Shown: positions 44,002 through 53,857 of the stretch, piece by piece
How the letters are laid out: each line of letters starts with the position of its first letter
Position numbering within the stretch: position 1 is the first letter of the stretch
NCBI GenBank assembly: GCA_009733745.1
Contig: WNWL01000004.1
Coordinates: 188,001-252,000 of the forward strand
Direction: 5' to 3'
From: Oceanobacillus sp. HTM 045
GTDB taxonomy: Bacteria > Pseudomonadota > Alphaproteobacteria > Rhodobacterales > Rhodobacteraceae
Length of the DNA stretch: 64,000 nt
Made by a program: the position numbers and the translations under genes
Notes under the pieces: generated by a model
What the model saw: the letters and a program-made list of their open reading frames with translations, nothing else
Database searches by the model: none
Told to the model about the DNA's origin: nothing

Positions 44002-45033
44002 ATGGGAACCGATATGGGCACCGAGATCGAAACCGAGAGACTGACCCTGGAGGAGATCCGCGACCTCGCGCACCGCACCCTCGCCGCGCATGGCGCGGAC
44101 GAGGCCAACGCCGCCGCGGTGGCCGCGAACATGGTCGCCGCCCAGCGCGACGGCAGCCAGTCGCACGGGCTGTTTCGCCTGCCCAAGCATGTCACCAGCC
44201 TGCGTAACGGCAAGGCCAACGGCCGGGCGAAGCCGGTGGTGGAGGCGCTCTCGCCCTCCATCCTGCGCGTCGACGGCGACCGCGGCTACGCGCCGCTGGC
44301 GCAGCAGACCGGCCTGCCCGCGCTGGAGGCGGCGGCGAAGGAGCACGGCCTCGCCGCGCTGACCATCCGCCGCACGATCCATTTCGCCGCCCTCTGGCCC
44401 GAAACCGAGTGGCTGGCCGAGCGCGGCCTCGTCGCCTTCGCCGTCACCTCCTCGCCGCCCTATGTCGCGCAATATGGCGGGCGGCGGCCGGTCTTCGGCA
44501 CCAACCCGCTGTCCTTCGCATGGCCCCGGCCCGGCGGGCTGCCGATGGTCTACGACATGGCCTCCGCCGCGATGGCCCGCGGCGAGATCATGGTGCACAT
44601 GCGCGACGGTCATTCCGTGCCCGAGGGCACCGGCGTCGATGCGGAGGGGCGCATGACCACCGACCCCGCCGCGATCCTCAAGGGCGGCGCTCAGCTCCCC
44701 TTCGGCGGCCACAAGGGCTCGGCCATTGCGCTGATGGTCGACCTGCTGGCCGGTCCGCTGCTCGGCGAGGTGAGCTCGCTCGAATGCGGCGACGAGGACA
44801 ATGGCGACGGCAGCGCCGGGCTCGGCGGCGAGTTCGTCCTCGCGATGGACCCGGCCCGCTTCGGCGCGGGCGACGCGGTCGCGCGCGGCGAGCGCCTCTT
44901 CGCCCGGCTGATGGAGGACGAGGGCGCCCGCCTCCCCGGCGACCGCCGCCACCGGGCTCGCGCCCGCGCCGAGGCCGAAGGCGGGGTGGACGTGCCGAAG
45001 GTCCTGCTCGACGAGATCCGCGCGCTCGCCTGA
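44002..45033 (+). CDS. Ldh/MDH_2-family NAD(P)-dependent oxidoreductase (possibly piperideine-2-carboxylate reductase)
   Basis: 343 residues of the malate/L-lactate dehydrogenase YlbC/DpkA family. Motifs include 'DGSQSHGLFRLPKHV' (with the catalytic His), 'VDGDRGYAPLA', 'VFGTNPLSFAWPR' and 'PFGGHKGSAIALMVDLL'. It reduces a 2-keto acid or cyclic imine; in related bacteria the best-known activity is delta1-piperideine-2-carboxylate/pyrroline-2-carboxylate reduction. The ATG at 44014 is an alternative start. Monocistronic. Confidence 0.83.
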   Translation: MGTDMGTEIETERLTLEEIRDLAHRTLAAHGADEANAAAVAANMVAAQRDGSQSHGLFRLPKHVTSLRNGKANGRAKPVVEALSPSILRVDGDRGYAPLAQQTGLPALEAAAKEHGLAALTIRRTIHFAALWPETEWLAERGLVAFAVTSSPPYVAQYGGRRPVFGTNPLSFAWPRPGGLPMVYDMASAAMARGEIMVHMRDGHSVPEGTGVDAEGRMTTDPAAILKGGAQLPFGGHKGSAIALMVDLLAGPLLGEVSSLECGDEDNGDGSAGLGGEFVLAMDPARFGAGDAVARGERLFARLMEDEGARLPGDRRHRARARAEAEGGVDVPKVLLDEIRALA

Positions 45034-45129
45034 GCGCGCCCCTCCCTGCCGGGCCCCCTAGCCCGCGCTTCCCTTCCCCTGCGGCGAGAGATGCGATATG
45101 CGCGGCTGCGGGAAATTCAGGGGCGGACG

Positions 45130-46254
45130 ATGTCGTTCAACAGCTTCGGTCATGTCTTCCGGGTGACGACCTGGGGCGAGAGCCACGGGCCCGCCCTCGG
45201 CGCGACGGTCGACGGCTGCCCGCCGGGCGTGCCGCTGGACGAGGCCGCGCTGCAGCACTGGCTCGACATGCGCAAACCGGGCCAGAACCGCTACACCACC
45301 CAGCGCCGCGAGCCGGACGCGGTGGAGATCCTCTCCGGCACCTTCGAGGGCGTCACCACCGGCACGCCGGTCCAGCTGATGATCCGCAACACCGACCAGC
45401 GCTCGAAGGACTATTCCGAGATCGCCGCGAAGTTCCGCCCCGGCCACGCGGACCTGACCTACCACCTGAAATACGGGTTGCGCGACTACCGCGGCGGCGG
45501 GCGCTCCTCGGCCCGCGAGACCGCCGCCCGCGTCGCCGCCGGCGGCGTCGCCCGCGCGGTGCTGGCCGAGATGCTCCCCGGCCTCTCCATGACCGGCGCT
45601 ATGGTGCAGATGGGCCCGAAGCCGATCGACCGTGCCCGCTGGGACTGGGACGAGATCCCGCGGAACCCGTTCTGGACCCCGGACCCGCAGGCGGCGGAGG
45701 ACTGGGCCGCCTATCTCGACGAGCTGCGCAAGTCCGGCAACTCGGTCGGCGCAGTGATCGAGGTGGTCGCCCGCGGCGTCCCCGCCGGGCTCGGCGCGCC
45801 GGTCTACGCCAAGCTCGACACCGACCTCGCCGCGGCGATGATGTCGATCAACGCGGTCAAGGGCGTCGAGATCGGCGACGGCTTCGCCGCCGCGTCGCTC
45901 ACCGGCGAGGACAATGCCGACGAGATCCGCATCGGCAATGACGGCCCCCGCTTCCTCTCCAACCACGCCGGCGGCATCCTAGGCGGCATCTCCTCGGGGC
46001 AGGACGTGGTGGTCCGCTTCGCGGTCAAGCCGACCTCCTCGATCCTGAAGGAACGCGCCACCGTGACGGTGGAGGGCGAGGAGACCGGCATCGTCACCAA
46101 GGGCCGTCACGACCCCTGCGTCGGAATCCGCGCCGTACCGGTCGGCGAGGCGATGATGGCCTGCGTGCTGCTCGACCACGTCCTGTTGCACCGGGCTCAG
46201 ACCGGCTGCGCCCCCGGTGCCACGCTCGGCCGGATCGGCCCGCGGGAGGCGTGA
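45130..46254 (+). CDS. aroC: chorismate synthase
   Basis: 374 residues. All three signature regions are present: '[27 protein letters not shown]' at the start, '[19 protein letters not shown]' in the middle and '[20 protein letters not shown]' near the end. It converts EPSP to chorismate with reduced FMN in the shikimate pathway. The last three bases form a GTGA overlap with the DUF4166 gene. Confidence 0.97.
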   Translation: MSFNSFGHVFRVTTWGESHGPALGATVDGCPPGVPLDEAALQHWLDMRKPGQNRYTTQRREPDAVEILSGTFEGVTTGTPVQLMIRNTDQRSKDYSEIAAKFRPGHADLTYHLKYGLRDYRGGGRSSARETAARVAAGGVARAVLAEMLPGLSMTGAMVQMGPKPIDRARWDWDEIPRNPFWTPDPQAAEDWAAYLDELRKSGNSVGAVIEVVARGVPAGLGAPVYAKLDTDLAAAMMSINAVKGVEIGDGFAAASLTGEDNADEIRIGNDGPRFLSNHAGGILGGISSGQDVVVRFAVKPTSSILKERATVTVEGEETGIVTKGRHDPCVGIRAVPVGEAMMACVLLDHVLLHRAQTGCAPGATLGRIGPREA

Positions 46255-46790
46255 CCGCGCCGCTCTTCGCCCGGGCGCTCGGCCCGGCCTTCGACCGACT
46301 GCCCCCTGTTGTCCGCCGCTTCCACGACGTCACCGCCCGCCACGAATGGCGCGGCGAGGCGGAGGTGCTGCGCGGCACGGGCCTCCTCGCCCGGCTGATC
46401 GCCGCCGCAATGGGCTTCCCGCCCGCCGGCCGGGTGCCGCTGACGCTGGTGCTGGAACGGGCGGGAGAAGGCGAGAGTGCCGGCGAGAGCTGGACGCGCG
46501 ATTTCGGCGGCCACGTCCTCCGCTCCCGCCTCTCGCCGGCGGGGCAGGGCAGGGTGACAGAACGCTTCGGCCCCTCCGCCGTGCTGCTGGAGCCCCGCGT
46601 GGCAGATGGCGGTCTGGACCTTCCGTCACCCGGCGCGCGCCTCCTCGGCATCCCCGTCCCCCGCCTGCTCGCCCCGGTCAGCGAAAGCATCGAACGCGAG
46701 GCCGATGGCCGGTTCCTGTTCGACGTGAAAGGCACCGTGCCCCTCGCCGGGCTGGTGGTGCACTACCGGGGCTGGCTGGAGCCGGTGTAG
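46251..46790 (+). CDS. DUF4166-family protein
   Basis: 179 residues from a GTG at 46251 overlapping the aroC stop by 4 nt, so it is translationally coupled. The family pattern is visible in '[22 protein letters not shown]', '[23 protein letters not shown]' and '[15 protein letters not shown]', ending in '[22 protein letters not shown]'. DUF4166 is found fused or adjacent to membrane reductase or desaturase genes in other organisms; the function is unknown. Why it is coupled to aroC is not clear. Confidence 0.82.
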   Translation: MTAPLFARALGPAFDRLPPVVRRFHDVTARHEWRGEAEVLRGTGLLARLIAAAMGFPPAGRVPLTLVLERAGEGESAGESWTRDFGGHVLRSRLSPAGQGRVTERFGPSAVLLEPRVADGGLDLPSPGARLLGIPVPRLLAPVSESIEREADGRFLFDVKGTVPLAGLVVHYRGWLEPV

Positions 46791-46844
46791 GGGACGGGTT
46801 CAAAGCAACTTGTCTTCGGCTGGGAGATCAGCGCCCCGTTTAGC

Positions 46845-47030
46845 CGTCAGCCCGGGCGACCAGCCCGGGCCAGCGTTCATCGGCTTCCGGCCCTCCCCTG
46901 GGCCGGGTGTTATATAACGCTGCAATGGGATCGGCGGGTGGGAGGAACTGCCGGGGTAAACCAAGCACCCCCCGGACATGCACCACGCCCGTCCAGGGCC
47001 GGACGTGTCCCTCCGCACCCGCCGCTACCC
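46845..47030 (+). repeat. intergenic repeat family A, copy A2
   Basis: The 294-bp gap 46791-47084 is largely this copy. It keeps the left palindrome-rich part, the 'CTGCAATGGGATCGG' centre and the right end 'CCACGCCCGTCCAGGGCCGG', the last identical over 20 bp to copy A1. It lies between co-directional genes, unlike A1 and A3. Confidence 0.75.
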
Positions 47031-47084
47031 CCTTGCCCCCCGCATCCGCTCGCCGCATTCTCCCGCGAAAATCCGGAGAGAGAC

Positions 47085-47783
47085 ATGCCGCATGCCCTGA
47101 TCTTCGACGTGTTCGGCACCGTGGTGGACTGGCGCAGCGGCGTCGCCGCCGCGGTGGCGGAAGCCTTCGCCGCAAAGGGGGCGGAGGTCGACGCGACCGC
47201 CTTTGCCGTCGCGTGGCGCGGCGAGTACCAGCCGGCGATGGAGCGGGTCCGCTCGGGCGGGCGCAGCTACACGCCGCTCGACAAGCTGCATTACGAGAAC
47301 CTCGGCATCGTGCTGGAGCGGTTCGGCCATGCCGACACTTTCGACGACCAGGAACGCTGGGCCCTCAACGCCGCGTGGGAAAAACTGCCGCCCTGGCCCG
47401 ACTCCGTGCCCGGCCTCACCCGTCTGAAGCAGAAGACCATCATCGCGCCCTGCTCGAACGGCTCAATCGCGCTGATGACCCGGCTGGCGAAGTTCGGCGG
47501 CCTGCCCTGGGACTGCATCCTCGGCGCCGACATCGCCCATGACTACAAGCCGGAGCCGGTGGTCTACCGCGCCGCCTGCGCCGCGCTCCGCCTGCCGCCC
47601 GAGCGGGTGACGATGGTCGCCGCCCACAACGACGACCTTGCCGCCGCCCGCGCCGAGGGCCTGAAGACCGCCTTCATCCCCCGCCCCGTCGAACACGGCC
47701 CGGGGCAGACCACCGACCTCGAACCGGCGTCCGACTGGGACATCGTCGCGGCAGACATGGAGGACCTGGCCGACAGGCTTTGA
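47085..47783 (+). CDS. haloacid dehalogenase type II (HAD superfamily)
   Basis: 232 residues. HAD motifs: nucleophile Asp8 in 'LIFDVFGTVVDWR', Ser-Asn-Gly in 'IAPCSNGSIALMTRL', Lys in 'DYKPEPVVYRAA', and '[16 protein letters not shown]'. The 'VDWRSG' and 'SNGS' details fit L-2-haloacid dehalogenases rather than phosphatases. It hydrolyses carbon-halogen bonds of short haloacids in the type II family; natural substrate uncertain. GGAGAG ribosome site before the ATG at 47085. Confidence 0.87.
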   Translation: MPHALIFDVFGTVVDWRSGVAAAVAEAFAAKGAEVDATAFAVAWRGEYQPAMERVRSGGRSYTPLDKLHYENLGIVLERFGHADTFDDQERWALNAAWEKLPPWPDSVPGLTRLKQKTIIAPCSNGSIALMTRLAKFGGLPWDCILGADIAHDYKPEPVVYRAACAALRLPPERVTMVAAHNDDLAAARAEGLKTAFIPRPVEHGPGQTTDLEPASDWDIVAADMEDLADRL

Positions 47784-47811
47784 GTACGTTCCGAAGGCTC
47801 ATCCGGCCGTG

Positions 47812-47872
47812 GTCGGCGCGTAGGGCAACGACCGGCCCCGGGGAGGGCCGGGCGTGGCCCGGCTTGGCCGCC
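47812..47872 (-). repeat. intergenic repeat family A, internally deleted copy A4
   Basis: Read on the minus strand, this 60-bp element is the left end of family A joined directly to its right end. The join is at a GGCCGG hexamer that occurs in both ends of full copies. About 110 bp of the centre are missing. It lies between the convergent HAD and RNA methyltransferase genes. Confidence 0.65.
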
Positions 47873-47921
47873 CGTGCTTGGACCGGGCGGTGCGATCCGG
47901 AAGGGAATCCAATCGCCACCC

Positions 47922-49121
47922 TCACCGCGAGAAAGCGGCCATCAGCTCCACATGCGGGCTCCATCGGAACTGGTCCACCGGGATCACCCGGCCAAGCCGG
48001 TAGCCGCCGTCGATCAGGGTGCGTGCGTCGCGGGCGAAGGTGGCGGGGTTGCAGGAGACCATCGCGATCCGCTCCACGCCGCTCGCCGCCAGCGCCTCGG
48101 CCTGCGCCCGCGCGCCCTGCCGGGGCGGGTCGATGACGGCGCCCTCGATGCCCTTCAACTCCTCCGGGCGGAGCGGGCGGCGGAACAGGTCGCGCGCCAC
48201 GGCGCGGACCCGCTGCAGGCCCTGCGCCCGGCGCCAGCCCGCGTCCAGCGCGGCGACAGCGGCCTCGTCGCCCTCGAAGGCCGCGACCGGGTGCGCCGCG
48301 GCCAGCGGCAGGGTGAAGGTGCCGATGCCGCAGAAGAGGTCCGCCACCGGCCCGCAGGGCGCGAGATGGGCCAGAACCGCCTCCGTCAGCGCAGCCGCGC
48401 CCTCCCGCGTCGCCTGCAGGAAGGCCCCCGGCGGCGGCGCGACCTCCGCCGGGCCGAGACGCTCCACCGGCGCGCGCCAGGCCGCGACCGGCTCCCCGGC
48501 CCAGACCAGCCGGCTCAGCCCCGCCGCAGCTCCCAGCGCGGCAAGGCGCGGCAGCAGCGGCCCGTCGGCTGGCTTGACCTGCTCCGCCACCACCTCCGGC
48601 CCCTGCGGGTAATCCGTGACCGTGAACCGCGCCACGCCCTTGCGGCTGGCCCCGAGCGCGGTGAGGTCCGCCAGCAGCGGCAGGAGGCCGGTCAGCGCGG
48701 GCGTGACCAGCGGGCATTCCTCCAGCGCGATCACCTCCTCCGAGCCGCGCGCGTGGAAGCCGACCAGCGTGCCGGATTTCGTCCGCTTGCCCGAGAACGT
48801 CGCCCGGCGGCGGCTGCCGGGCGGCGAGGTGAGGGTTTCGGCCACCTCCACCCCCTCGATCCCGCGCGAGGCAAGCGCGCGGATCACCTGCTCCCGCTTC
48901 CACCCCGCAAGGAAGGTGTCGGAGGCATGCTGCAACGCGCAGCCGCCGCAGGTGCCGAAATGCCGGCACACCGGCTCCACCCGGTCGGGCGAGGGCGTGA
49001 GCACCGCGCCGTCGGCCAGCCGGACCTCCTCGCCCGGCAGGGTGAACGGCAGGTGCGCGCCGCAGGCGGTCGCCCCGTCGCCCTGTGCTCCGAGCCGTTC
49101 GATGATTGCGGTCTCGCTCAT
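47922..49121 (-). CDS. TrmA/RumA-family RNA (uracil-5)-methyltransferase
   Basis: 399 residues. An N-terminal TRAM-like part contains the iron-sulfur ligands 'VCRHFGTCGGCALQH' plus a later Cys in 'LEECPLV'. The SAM domain has 'VADLFCGIGTFTLPLA', and the catalytic region has 'VIDPPRQGA' and the nucleophile Cys in 'IAMVSCNPATFARD'. It methylates uracil-5 in 23S rRNA (RlmC/D-like) or tRNA; which one cannot be told by eye. It overlaps tlyA by 4 nt. Confidence 0.92.
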   Translation of the reverse strand: MSETAIIERLGAQGDGATACGAHLPFTLPGEEVRLADGAVLTPSPDRVEPVCRHFGTCGGCALQHASDTFLAGWKREQVIRALASRGIEGVEVAETLTSPPGSRRRATFSGKRTKSGTLVGFHARGSEEVIALEECPLVTPALTGLLPLLADLTALGASRKGVARFTVTDYPQGPEVVAEQVKPADGPLLPRLAALGAAAGLSRLVWAGEPVAAWRAPVERLGPAEVAPPPGAFLQATREGAAALTEAVLAHLAPCGPVADLFCGIGTFTLPLAAAHPVAAFEGDEAAVAALDAGWRRAQGLQRVRAVARDLFRRPLRPEELKGIEGAVIDPPRQGARAQAEALAASGVERIAMVSCNPATFARDARTLIDGGYRLGRVIPVDQFRWSPHVELMAAFSR

Positions 49122-49837
49122 GGCTTCCGCGCGGCGACCAGGAACTCCCGGTTGCCGTCGCCCCCGAGCACCGGGCTTTCCGCCTCGCCCGTCACCTCCC
49201 AGCCCGCCGTCTCCAGCAGCGTGCGGACCTCCGCCCGGACGCGGGCGTGAACGCCTGGGTCGGAGACGATCCCGCTCTTGCCGACCGCCGCGCGCCCGGC
49301 CTCGAACTGCGGCTTGATCAGCGCCACCAGCACCCCGCCGGGCCGGGCGAGGCCGAGCACACCGGGCAGTACCTTCCCCAACGCGATGAAGGAGAGATCG
49401 GCGGTGATCCAGTCCACCTCCGGCACCAGCCCGGGCGGGATCGCGCGGGCGTTCACGCCCTCGATCGCCACCACCCGGGGGTCGGCGGCGACATCCGGGT
49501 GCAGCTGCCCGTGCCCGACATCCAGCGCGAAGACCCGCGCCGCGCCGCGGGCCAGCAGCACCTGCGTGAACCCGCCGGTGGACGCACCGAGATCGAGCGC
49601 ATCGCCCCGCGGGGTCAGCCCGAACACATCCAGCGCGTGGTCGAGCTTCAGCCCGGCGCGGCTCACCCAGGGGCAGGGATCCGCCTCCACCTCGACAACC
49701 GCGCCCGCGCGCACATCCGCCGCCGGGCGCGCGGCGACCGCGCCGTCCACCCGCACCGCGCCGGCGGCGATCAGCGCCTGCGCGCGCGACCGGCTCGGGG
49801 CGTGGCCGTGCTCGTGGAGATAGCGGTCGAGCCTCAC
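49118..49837 (-). CDS. tlyA: TlyA-family rRNA (cytidine-2'-O)-methyltransferase
   Basis: 239 residues from a GTG at 49837. An N-terminal S4 RNA-binding domain ('RLDRYLHEHGHAPSRSRAQALIAAGAVRVDG') is followed by an FtsJ-type methyltransferase with SAM motif 'DLGASTGGFTQVLL' and catalytic 'LIKPQFEAGR'. TlyA methylates 16S and 23S rRNA cytidines in some bacteria and affects capreomycin sensitivity. It overlaps both neighbours by 4 nt, making a tight three-gene operon. Confidence 0.93.
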   Translation of the reverse strand: MRLDRYLHEHGHAPSRSRAQALIAAGAVRVDGAVAARPAADVRAGAVVEVEADPCPWVSRAGLKLDHALDVFGLTPRGDALDLGASTGGFTQVLLARGAARVFALDVGHGQLHPDVAADPRVVAIEGVNARAIPPGLVPEVDWITADLSFIALGKVLPGVLGLARPGGVLVALIKPQFEAGRAAVGKSGIVSDPGVHARVRAEVRTLLETAGWEVTGEAESPVLGGDGNREFLVAARKP

Positions 49838-50358
49838 CTCAGACCGAACATGTCCGCGACCTGGTTCCAGGCGCGCTGCTCGCGTTCGCCCATCTGGCCG
49901 TCCACCGTGGTGACCTTCCCGATCATCTCGAGCAGCTCCTCGCCCGCGTCGAACGCTTTCGTGCGCACCACCCGGCCAAGCCGGCGCGCGGCCTCCTCCG
50001 GGGTCTGGCACTGGCCCGCGACCCAGCGGCCGAAGGCGACCATGTCCTGCGCCTCGGCCTCGTCGACACCGAACCTGGCGCGGCACTCGGTCTTCAGCAT
50101 GTCGAGTTCGGCCTTCGTGTGCGGCCCGTCGATGCCGGAGATCGCCAGCACCACCCCCGCCGCGGCGAGGCGCGGGTCGTCCACCGCGTCGGCCGGGTGC
50201 AGGTTGGTGCGCCGCCGGAAGCCGAACCGCCGCGCCGCGGACTGCACGTCGCGGGCCATGTCCATCACTTCAGACGCGGCGTCCTTCGCCATACGGAAGC
50301 GCCAGTACCAGATGCCGATGGCGGTGAGAATACCGAGAAGGCCGAGCAGGAAGGGCAT
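49834..50358 (-). CDS. membrane-anchored TerB-like protein
   Basis: 174 residues from the ATG at 50358. One N-terminal membrane helix (about 1-22, 'PFLLGLLGILTAIGIWYWRF') precedes a TerB-like all-helical domain (about 60-174) with acidic positions in 'AISGIDGPHTKAELDMLK' and 'MIGKVTTVDGQMGEREQ'. TerB-fold domains bind metal or partner proteins in tellurite-type stress responses and DjlA-like co-chaperones. It is the first gene of the tlyA operon; a role there is unknown. Confidence 0.8.
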   Translation of the reverse strand: MPFLLGLLGILTAIGIWYWRFRMAKDAASEVMDMARDVQSAARRFGFRRRTNLHPADAVDDPRLAAAGVVLAISGIDGPHTKAELDMLKTECRARFGVDEAEAQDMVAFGRWVAGQCQTPEEAARRLGRVVRTKAFDAGEELLEMIGKVTTVDGQMGEREQRAWNQVADMFGLR

Positions 50359-50588
50359 GAACGCATTCCGCTGATTGTGGAACGCCTGCAAACTAGCCGA
50401 GGCCCGGAGTCGGGTAAACGCCTTGTCGCACCGCCGGAGCGGAAACGCCCGGCTCGGAGCCCCTCCGGGGCCGCCTCCCCGTGCGTGCGCCCCCGCAACC
50501 GCTCCCGCCCGCCCACCCCGCGGCGGCGGGGGCTTGGGCGCTTCACGGGCGACGATGGCGTCGCTGGCGGGCAGGGGGGACTTGCTGG

Positions 50589-50710
50589 GGAGGCGCTTGA
50601 GGGGCAGGTCTGCCCCTCAAGACGCCATCACGAGCGTTGGTCGCCTCCGGACCGCGTCAACCCCGAGCCCCTTCGGGGTCGCTGCGCGAGGGTTGACCCG
50701 GCCCTCCGGC
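50589..50710 (+). repeat. intergenic repeat family B, copy B2
   Basis: Main content of the 360-bp gene-free stretch 50359-50718. It repeats the arrangement of B1: a hairpin GCGCTTGAGGGGC/GCCCCTCAAGACGC and then the 55-bp block (50653-50707) identical to B1. It ends 11 bp before the dxs stop codon on the minus strand, the same position B1 has relative to the CoA-transferase gene. Confidence 0.75.
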
Positions 50711-50718
50711 TCGGGTGG

Positions 50719-52659
50719 TCAGGCCCGCGCCGCGGCGAGGTCGTCTATGCCGAGCGTGGCCAGCGCCTGCGTCACGATCTGCGGCGCGTTCAGGCCGGCG
50801 AGGTCGTACATCTTCGCCGGGCTGTCCTGGTCGATGAAGACGTCCGGCAGCACCATCGGGCGGATCTTCAGCCCGTGGTCGAGCACGCCCTGCTGCGCCA
50901 GGAACTGGAGAACGTGGGAGCCGAAGCCGCCGACCGAGCCTTCCTCGATGGTGATCAGCGCCTCGTGTTCGCGGGCGAGCCTGAGGATCAGGTCGTGGTC
51001 CAGCGGCTTCATGAAGCGCGCGTCCGCCACCGTGGTCGAGAGGCCGCGCGCCTCCAGCTCTTCCGCCGCCTTCAGGCACTCGGAGAGCCGCGCGCCGAGC
51101 GAGAGGAGGGCGATCTTGGTCCCCTCCTTCACGATCCGGCCCCTGCCGATCTCCAGCGGCACGCCCTTCTCCGGCATCTCCACCCCGGAGCCCTCGCCGC
51201 GCGGGAAGCGGAAGGCGGAGGGCCGGTCGTCGATCGCGCGCGCGGTCGCCACCATGTGCACAAGTTCCGCCTCGTCGCCCGCGGCCATGATCACCATGTT
51301 CGGCAGGCAGCCGAGATAGGCGAGGTCGAAGCTACCCGCATGGGTCGCCCCGTCCGCGCCCACCAGCCCGGCGCGGTCGAGCGCGAAGCGCACCGGCAAC
51401 GACTGCAGCGCCACGTCGTGCACCACCTGGTCGTAGCCGCGCTGCAGGAAGGTCGAGTAGATCGCGCAGAACGGCTTCATCCCCCCCGCCGCCAGCCCGG
51501 CGCAGAAGGTCACGCCGTGCTGCTCGGCGATGCCCACGTCGAAGCATTTCGACGGATGCGCCTTGGCGAACAGGTCGAGCCCGGTGCCCGAGGGCATCGC
51601 CGCGGTCACCGCGACAATCCGGTCGTCCGCGTCCGCCTCGCGGATCAGCGACTGCGCGAACACCTTGGTGTAGGACGGCGCGTTCGACGGCGCCTTCTTC
51701 TGCTCGCCCGTCACCACGTCGAACTTGGCCGTGGCGTGGCCCTTGTCGGCGGCCTTCTCGGCCGGGGCGAAGCCCTTGCCCTTGCGGGTGATGGCGTGGA
51801 TCAGCACCGGCCCGTCGGCCCGCTCGCGCACCGTGCGCAGCACCGGCAGGAGCTGGCCGAGGTCGTGCCCGTCGATCGGGCCGACATAGTGGAAGCCCAT
51901 CTCCTCGAAGAGGGTGCCGCCCACCGTCATGCCCTTGACCAGCTCGCGGGCGCGCCGCGCGCCCTCCTGGAACGGCTCCGGCAGCATGCTGAGCGCGGTC
52001 TTGGCCGCGGCGCGCAGGTCCTGGAACGGGCCCTGGGCGTAGAGCCGCGAGAGATAGGCCGACATCGCGCCCACCGGGGGCGCGATCGACATCTCGTTGT
52101 CGTTCAGGATCACGATCAGGCGGTTGCGCAGGTGGCCGGCATTGTTCATCGCCTCGTAGGCCATGCCCGCCGACATCGCCCCGTCGCCGATCACGCAGAT
52201 CGCGTCGCCCGGGTCGCCGCCGAGGTCGCGCGCGACCGCGAAGCCGAGCCCGGCCGAGATCGAGGTCGAGGAATGCGCCGCGCCGAACGGGTCGTACTCG
52301 CTCTCCGTCCGCTTGGTGAAGCCCGAGAGCCCGCCGCCCGTCCGCAGCGTGCGGATCCGGTCGCGCCGCCCGGTCAGGATCTTGTGCGGGTAGCACTGGT
52401 GGCTGACATCCCAGATCAGCTTGTCGCGCGGGGTGTCGAACACCGCGTGGATCGCCACCGTCAGCTCCACCACGCCGAGCCCGGCGCCGAGATGGCCGCC
52501 GGTGACGGAGACGGCCGAGATCGTCTCGGCGCGCAGCTCGTCCGCCACCTGGCGCAGTTCCTCGTCGGAGAACTGCTTCAGGTCCGCCGGCACGCGGACC
52601 CGGTCGAGCAGCGGCGTCCTCGGTCTCTGCGGGTCTGGACGGTTGCTGGGTTCGGTCAC
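50719..52659 (-). CDS. dxs: 1-deoxy-D-xylulose-5-phosphate synthase
   Basis: 646 residues, normal size. Thiamine-diphosphate binding region '[34 protein letters not shown]' and the start '[18 protein letters not shown]' are diagnostic, and '[16 protein letters not shown]' lies in the pyrimidine domain. It condenses pyruvate with glyceraldehyde 3-phosphate, the first step of the MEP isoprenoid pathway. It follows ispA by 29 nt, so one operon feeds polyprenyl and, in phototrophs, carotenoid synthesis. Confidence 0.98.
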   Translation of the reverse strand: MTEPSNRPDPQRPRTPLLDRVRVPADLKQFSDEELRQVADELRAETISAVSVTGGHLGAGLGVVELTVAIHAVFDTPRDKLIWDVSHQCYPHKILTGRRDRIRTLRTGGGLSGFTKRTESEYDPFGAAHSSTSISAGLGFAVARDLGGDPGDAICVIGDGAMSAGMAYEAMNNAGHLRNRLIVILNDNEMSIAPPVGAMSAYLSRLYAQGPFQDLRAAAKTALSMLPEPFQEGARRARELVKGMTVGGTLFEEMGFHYVGPIDGHDLGQLLPVLRTVRERADGPVLIHAITRKGKGFAPAEKAADKGHATAKFDVVTGEQKKAPSNAPSYTKVFAQSLIREADADDRIVAVTAAMPSGTGLDLFAKAHPSKCFDVGIAEQHGVTFCAGLAAGGMKPFCAIYSTFLQRGYDQVVHDVALQSLPVRFALDRAGLVGADGATHAGSFDLAYLGCLPNMVIMAAGDEAELVHMVATARAIDDRPSAFRFPRGEGSGVEMPEKGVPLEIGRGRIVKEGTKIALLSLGARLSECLKAAEELEARGLSTTVADARFMKPLDHDLILRLAREHEALITIEEGSVGGFGSHVLQFLAQQGVLDHGLKIRPMVLPDVFIDQDSPAKMYDLAGLNAPQIVTQALATLGIDDLAAARA

Positions 52660-52688
52660 GTGTCTCTCCTGGCGGCTGTCCGCCGCCC

Positions 52689-53600
52689 CTAGCTCTGTCT
52701 GGTGATGGCGAAGTCGGCGGCGGCGCGCAACCAGCGTGATGCCGCACCGAACCGGGCCAGGTCCTCCGCCGCGCCGTCGGCCAGCTCGCGGGCGCGCGCC
52801 TTCGCGCCCTCCAGCCCGAGCAGCGAGACGAAGGTGGCCTTGCCCGCCTCCGCGTCCTTCTTCAGCCGTTTCCCGGCGGCTTCCTCGTCGCCTTCCTCGT
52901 CCAGCAGGTCGTCGCGGATCTGGAAGGCGAGGCCGAGCTTCAGCGCGTAGGCGCGCAGCGCCGCCCGGTCCTCCGCCGGGGCCTCTCCGAGGATCGCCCC
53001 GGATTCCGCCGAGAAGGCGATCAGCGCGCCGGTCTTGAGGTCCTGCAGCCGGGTGATGGTGGCGAGGTCGAACGGGGCCTCCGCCGCCTCCGCCGCGATG
53101 TCGATCACCTGGCCGCCGACCATGCCGCCCGCGCCGGCCGCGCGCGCCAGCGCCAGCGCCAGTTCCGCGCGCACCTCGCCCGAGGGGTGGGTCGCCGGGT
53201 CGGCCAGGATCTCGAAGGCCAGCGTCTGCAGCGCATCGCCCGCGAGGATCGCGGTCGCGTCGTCATATGCCCTGTGCACCGTCGGCTTGCCGCGGCGCAG
53301 GTCGTCGTCGTCCATCGCCGGCAGGTCGTCGTGGATCAGCGAGTAGGCGTGCAGGCACTCCGCCGCCGCCGCCACCCGGAACCGGTCGCCCGGCCCGTCG
53401 AACAGGCCCGCGGCTTCCACCGCGAGGAAGGCGCGCAGCCGCTTGCCGCCGCCCAGCGTGCCGTGGCGCATCGCATCCATCAGCCGCGCCTCGCCGGGCG
53501 CGGTGCCGGCCGGGGTCAGCAGCCGGTCGAGCAGGGCCTCGGTCTCGCCCGCCACCTCGGCGAGGCGGGCGCGGAAGCCGGTATCGGGTGCGTTGAGCAT
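52689..53600 (-). CDS. ispA: farnesyl diphosphate synthase (polyprenyl synthetase)
   Basis: 303 residues. The two Asp-rich motifs are intact: '[23 protein letters not shown]' (DDxxD-containing) and '[15 protein letters not shown]'. '[18 protein letters not shown]' is the usual IPP-binding start. It makes FPP from DMAPP and IPP. It starts 11 nt downstream of xseB, a conserved arrangement in proteobacteria. Confidence 0.96.
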   Translation of the reverse strand: MLNAPDTGFRARLAEVAGETEALLDRLLTPAGTAPGEARLMDAMRHGTLGGGKRLRAFLAVEAAGLFDGPGDRFRVAAAAECLHAYSLIHDDLPAMDDDDLRRGKPTVHRAYDDATAILAGDALQTLAFEILADPATHPSGEVRAELALALARAAGAGGMVGGQVIDIAAEAAEAPFDLATITRLQDLKTGALIAFSAESGAILGEAPAEDRAALRAYALKLGLAFQIRDDLLDEEGDEEAAGKRLKKDAEAGKATFVSLLGLEGAKARARELADGAAEDLARFGAASRWLRAAADFAITRQS

Positions 53601-53611
53601 CGGCGCCGCGT

Positions 53612-53848
53612 CTACCCCGCCTCGAACGGCTCTGTCGAGGGGCCGCCGGCGGCGCCGACGATCTTCTCGACCCGGAGCTCGGCCGATTTCAGCCGGTCCT
53701 CGCAGTGCTTGCGCAGCGCCTCGCCGCGCTCGTAGAGCGAGATCGAGTCCTCCAGCGCCACCTCGCCGCCCTCCAGCCGGTCCACCACCGACTCGAGCTC
53801 GGCCAGCGCCTCCTCGAAGCTCATCTCCTCGATCGGCTTCTTCGCCAA
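53612..53848 (-). CDS. xseB: exodeoxyribonuclease VII small subunit
   Basis: 78 residues. The XseB core 'MSFEEALAELESVVDRLEGGEVALEDSISLYERGEALRKHCEDRL' is complete. It associates with XseA to degrade single-stranded DNA. First gene of the xseB-ispA-dxs run; it lies 9 nt after the upstream amidohydrolase gene. Confidence 0.95.
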   Translation of the reverse strand: MAKKPIEEMSFEEALAELESVVDRLEGGEVALEDSISLYERGEALRKHCEDRLKSAELRVEKIVGAAGGPSTEPFEAG

Positions 53849-53857
53849 ACCGGCCCC

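Noticed and set aside
50119-52692. Open frame of 857 codons on the plus strand
   Set aside because: Antisense shadow of dxs and the TerB-like gene; composition is dominated by Arg/Gly/Ala/His and shows no domain.
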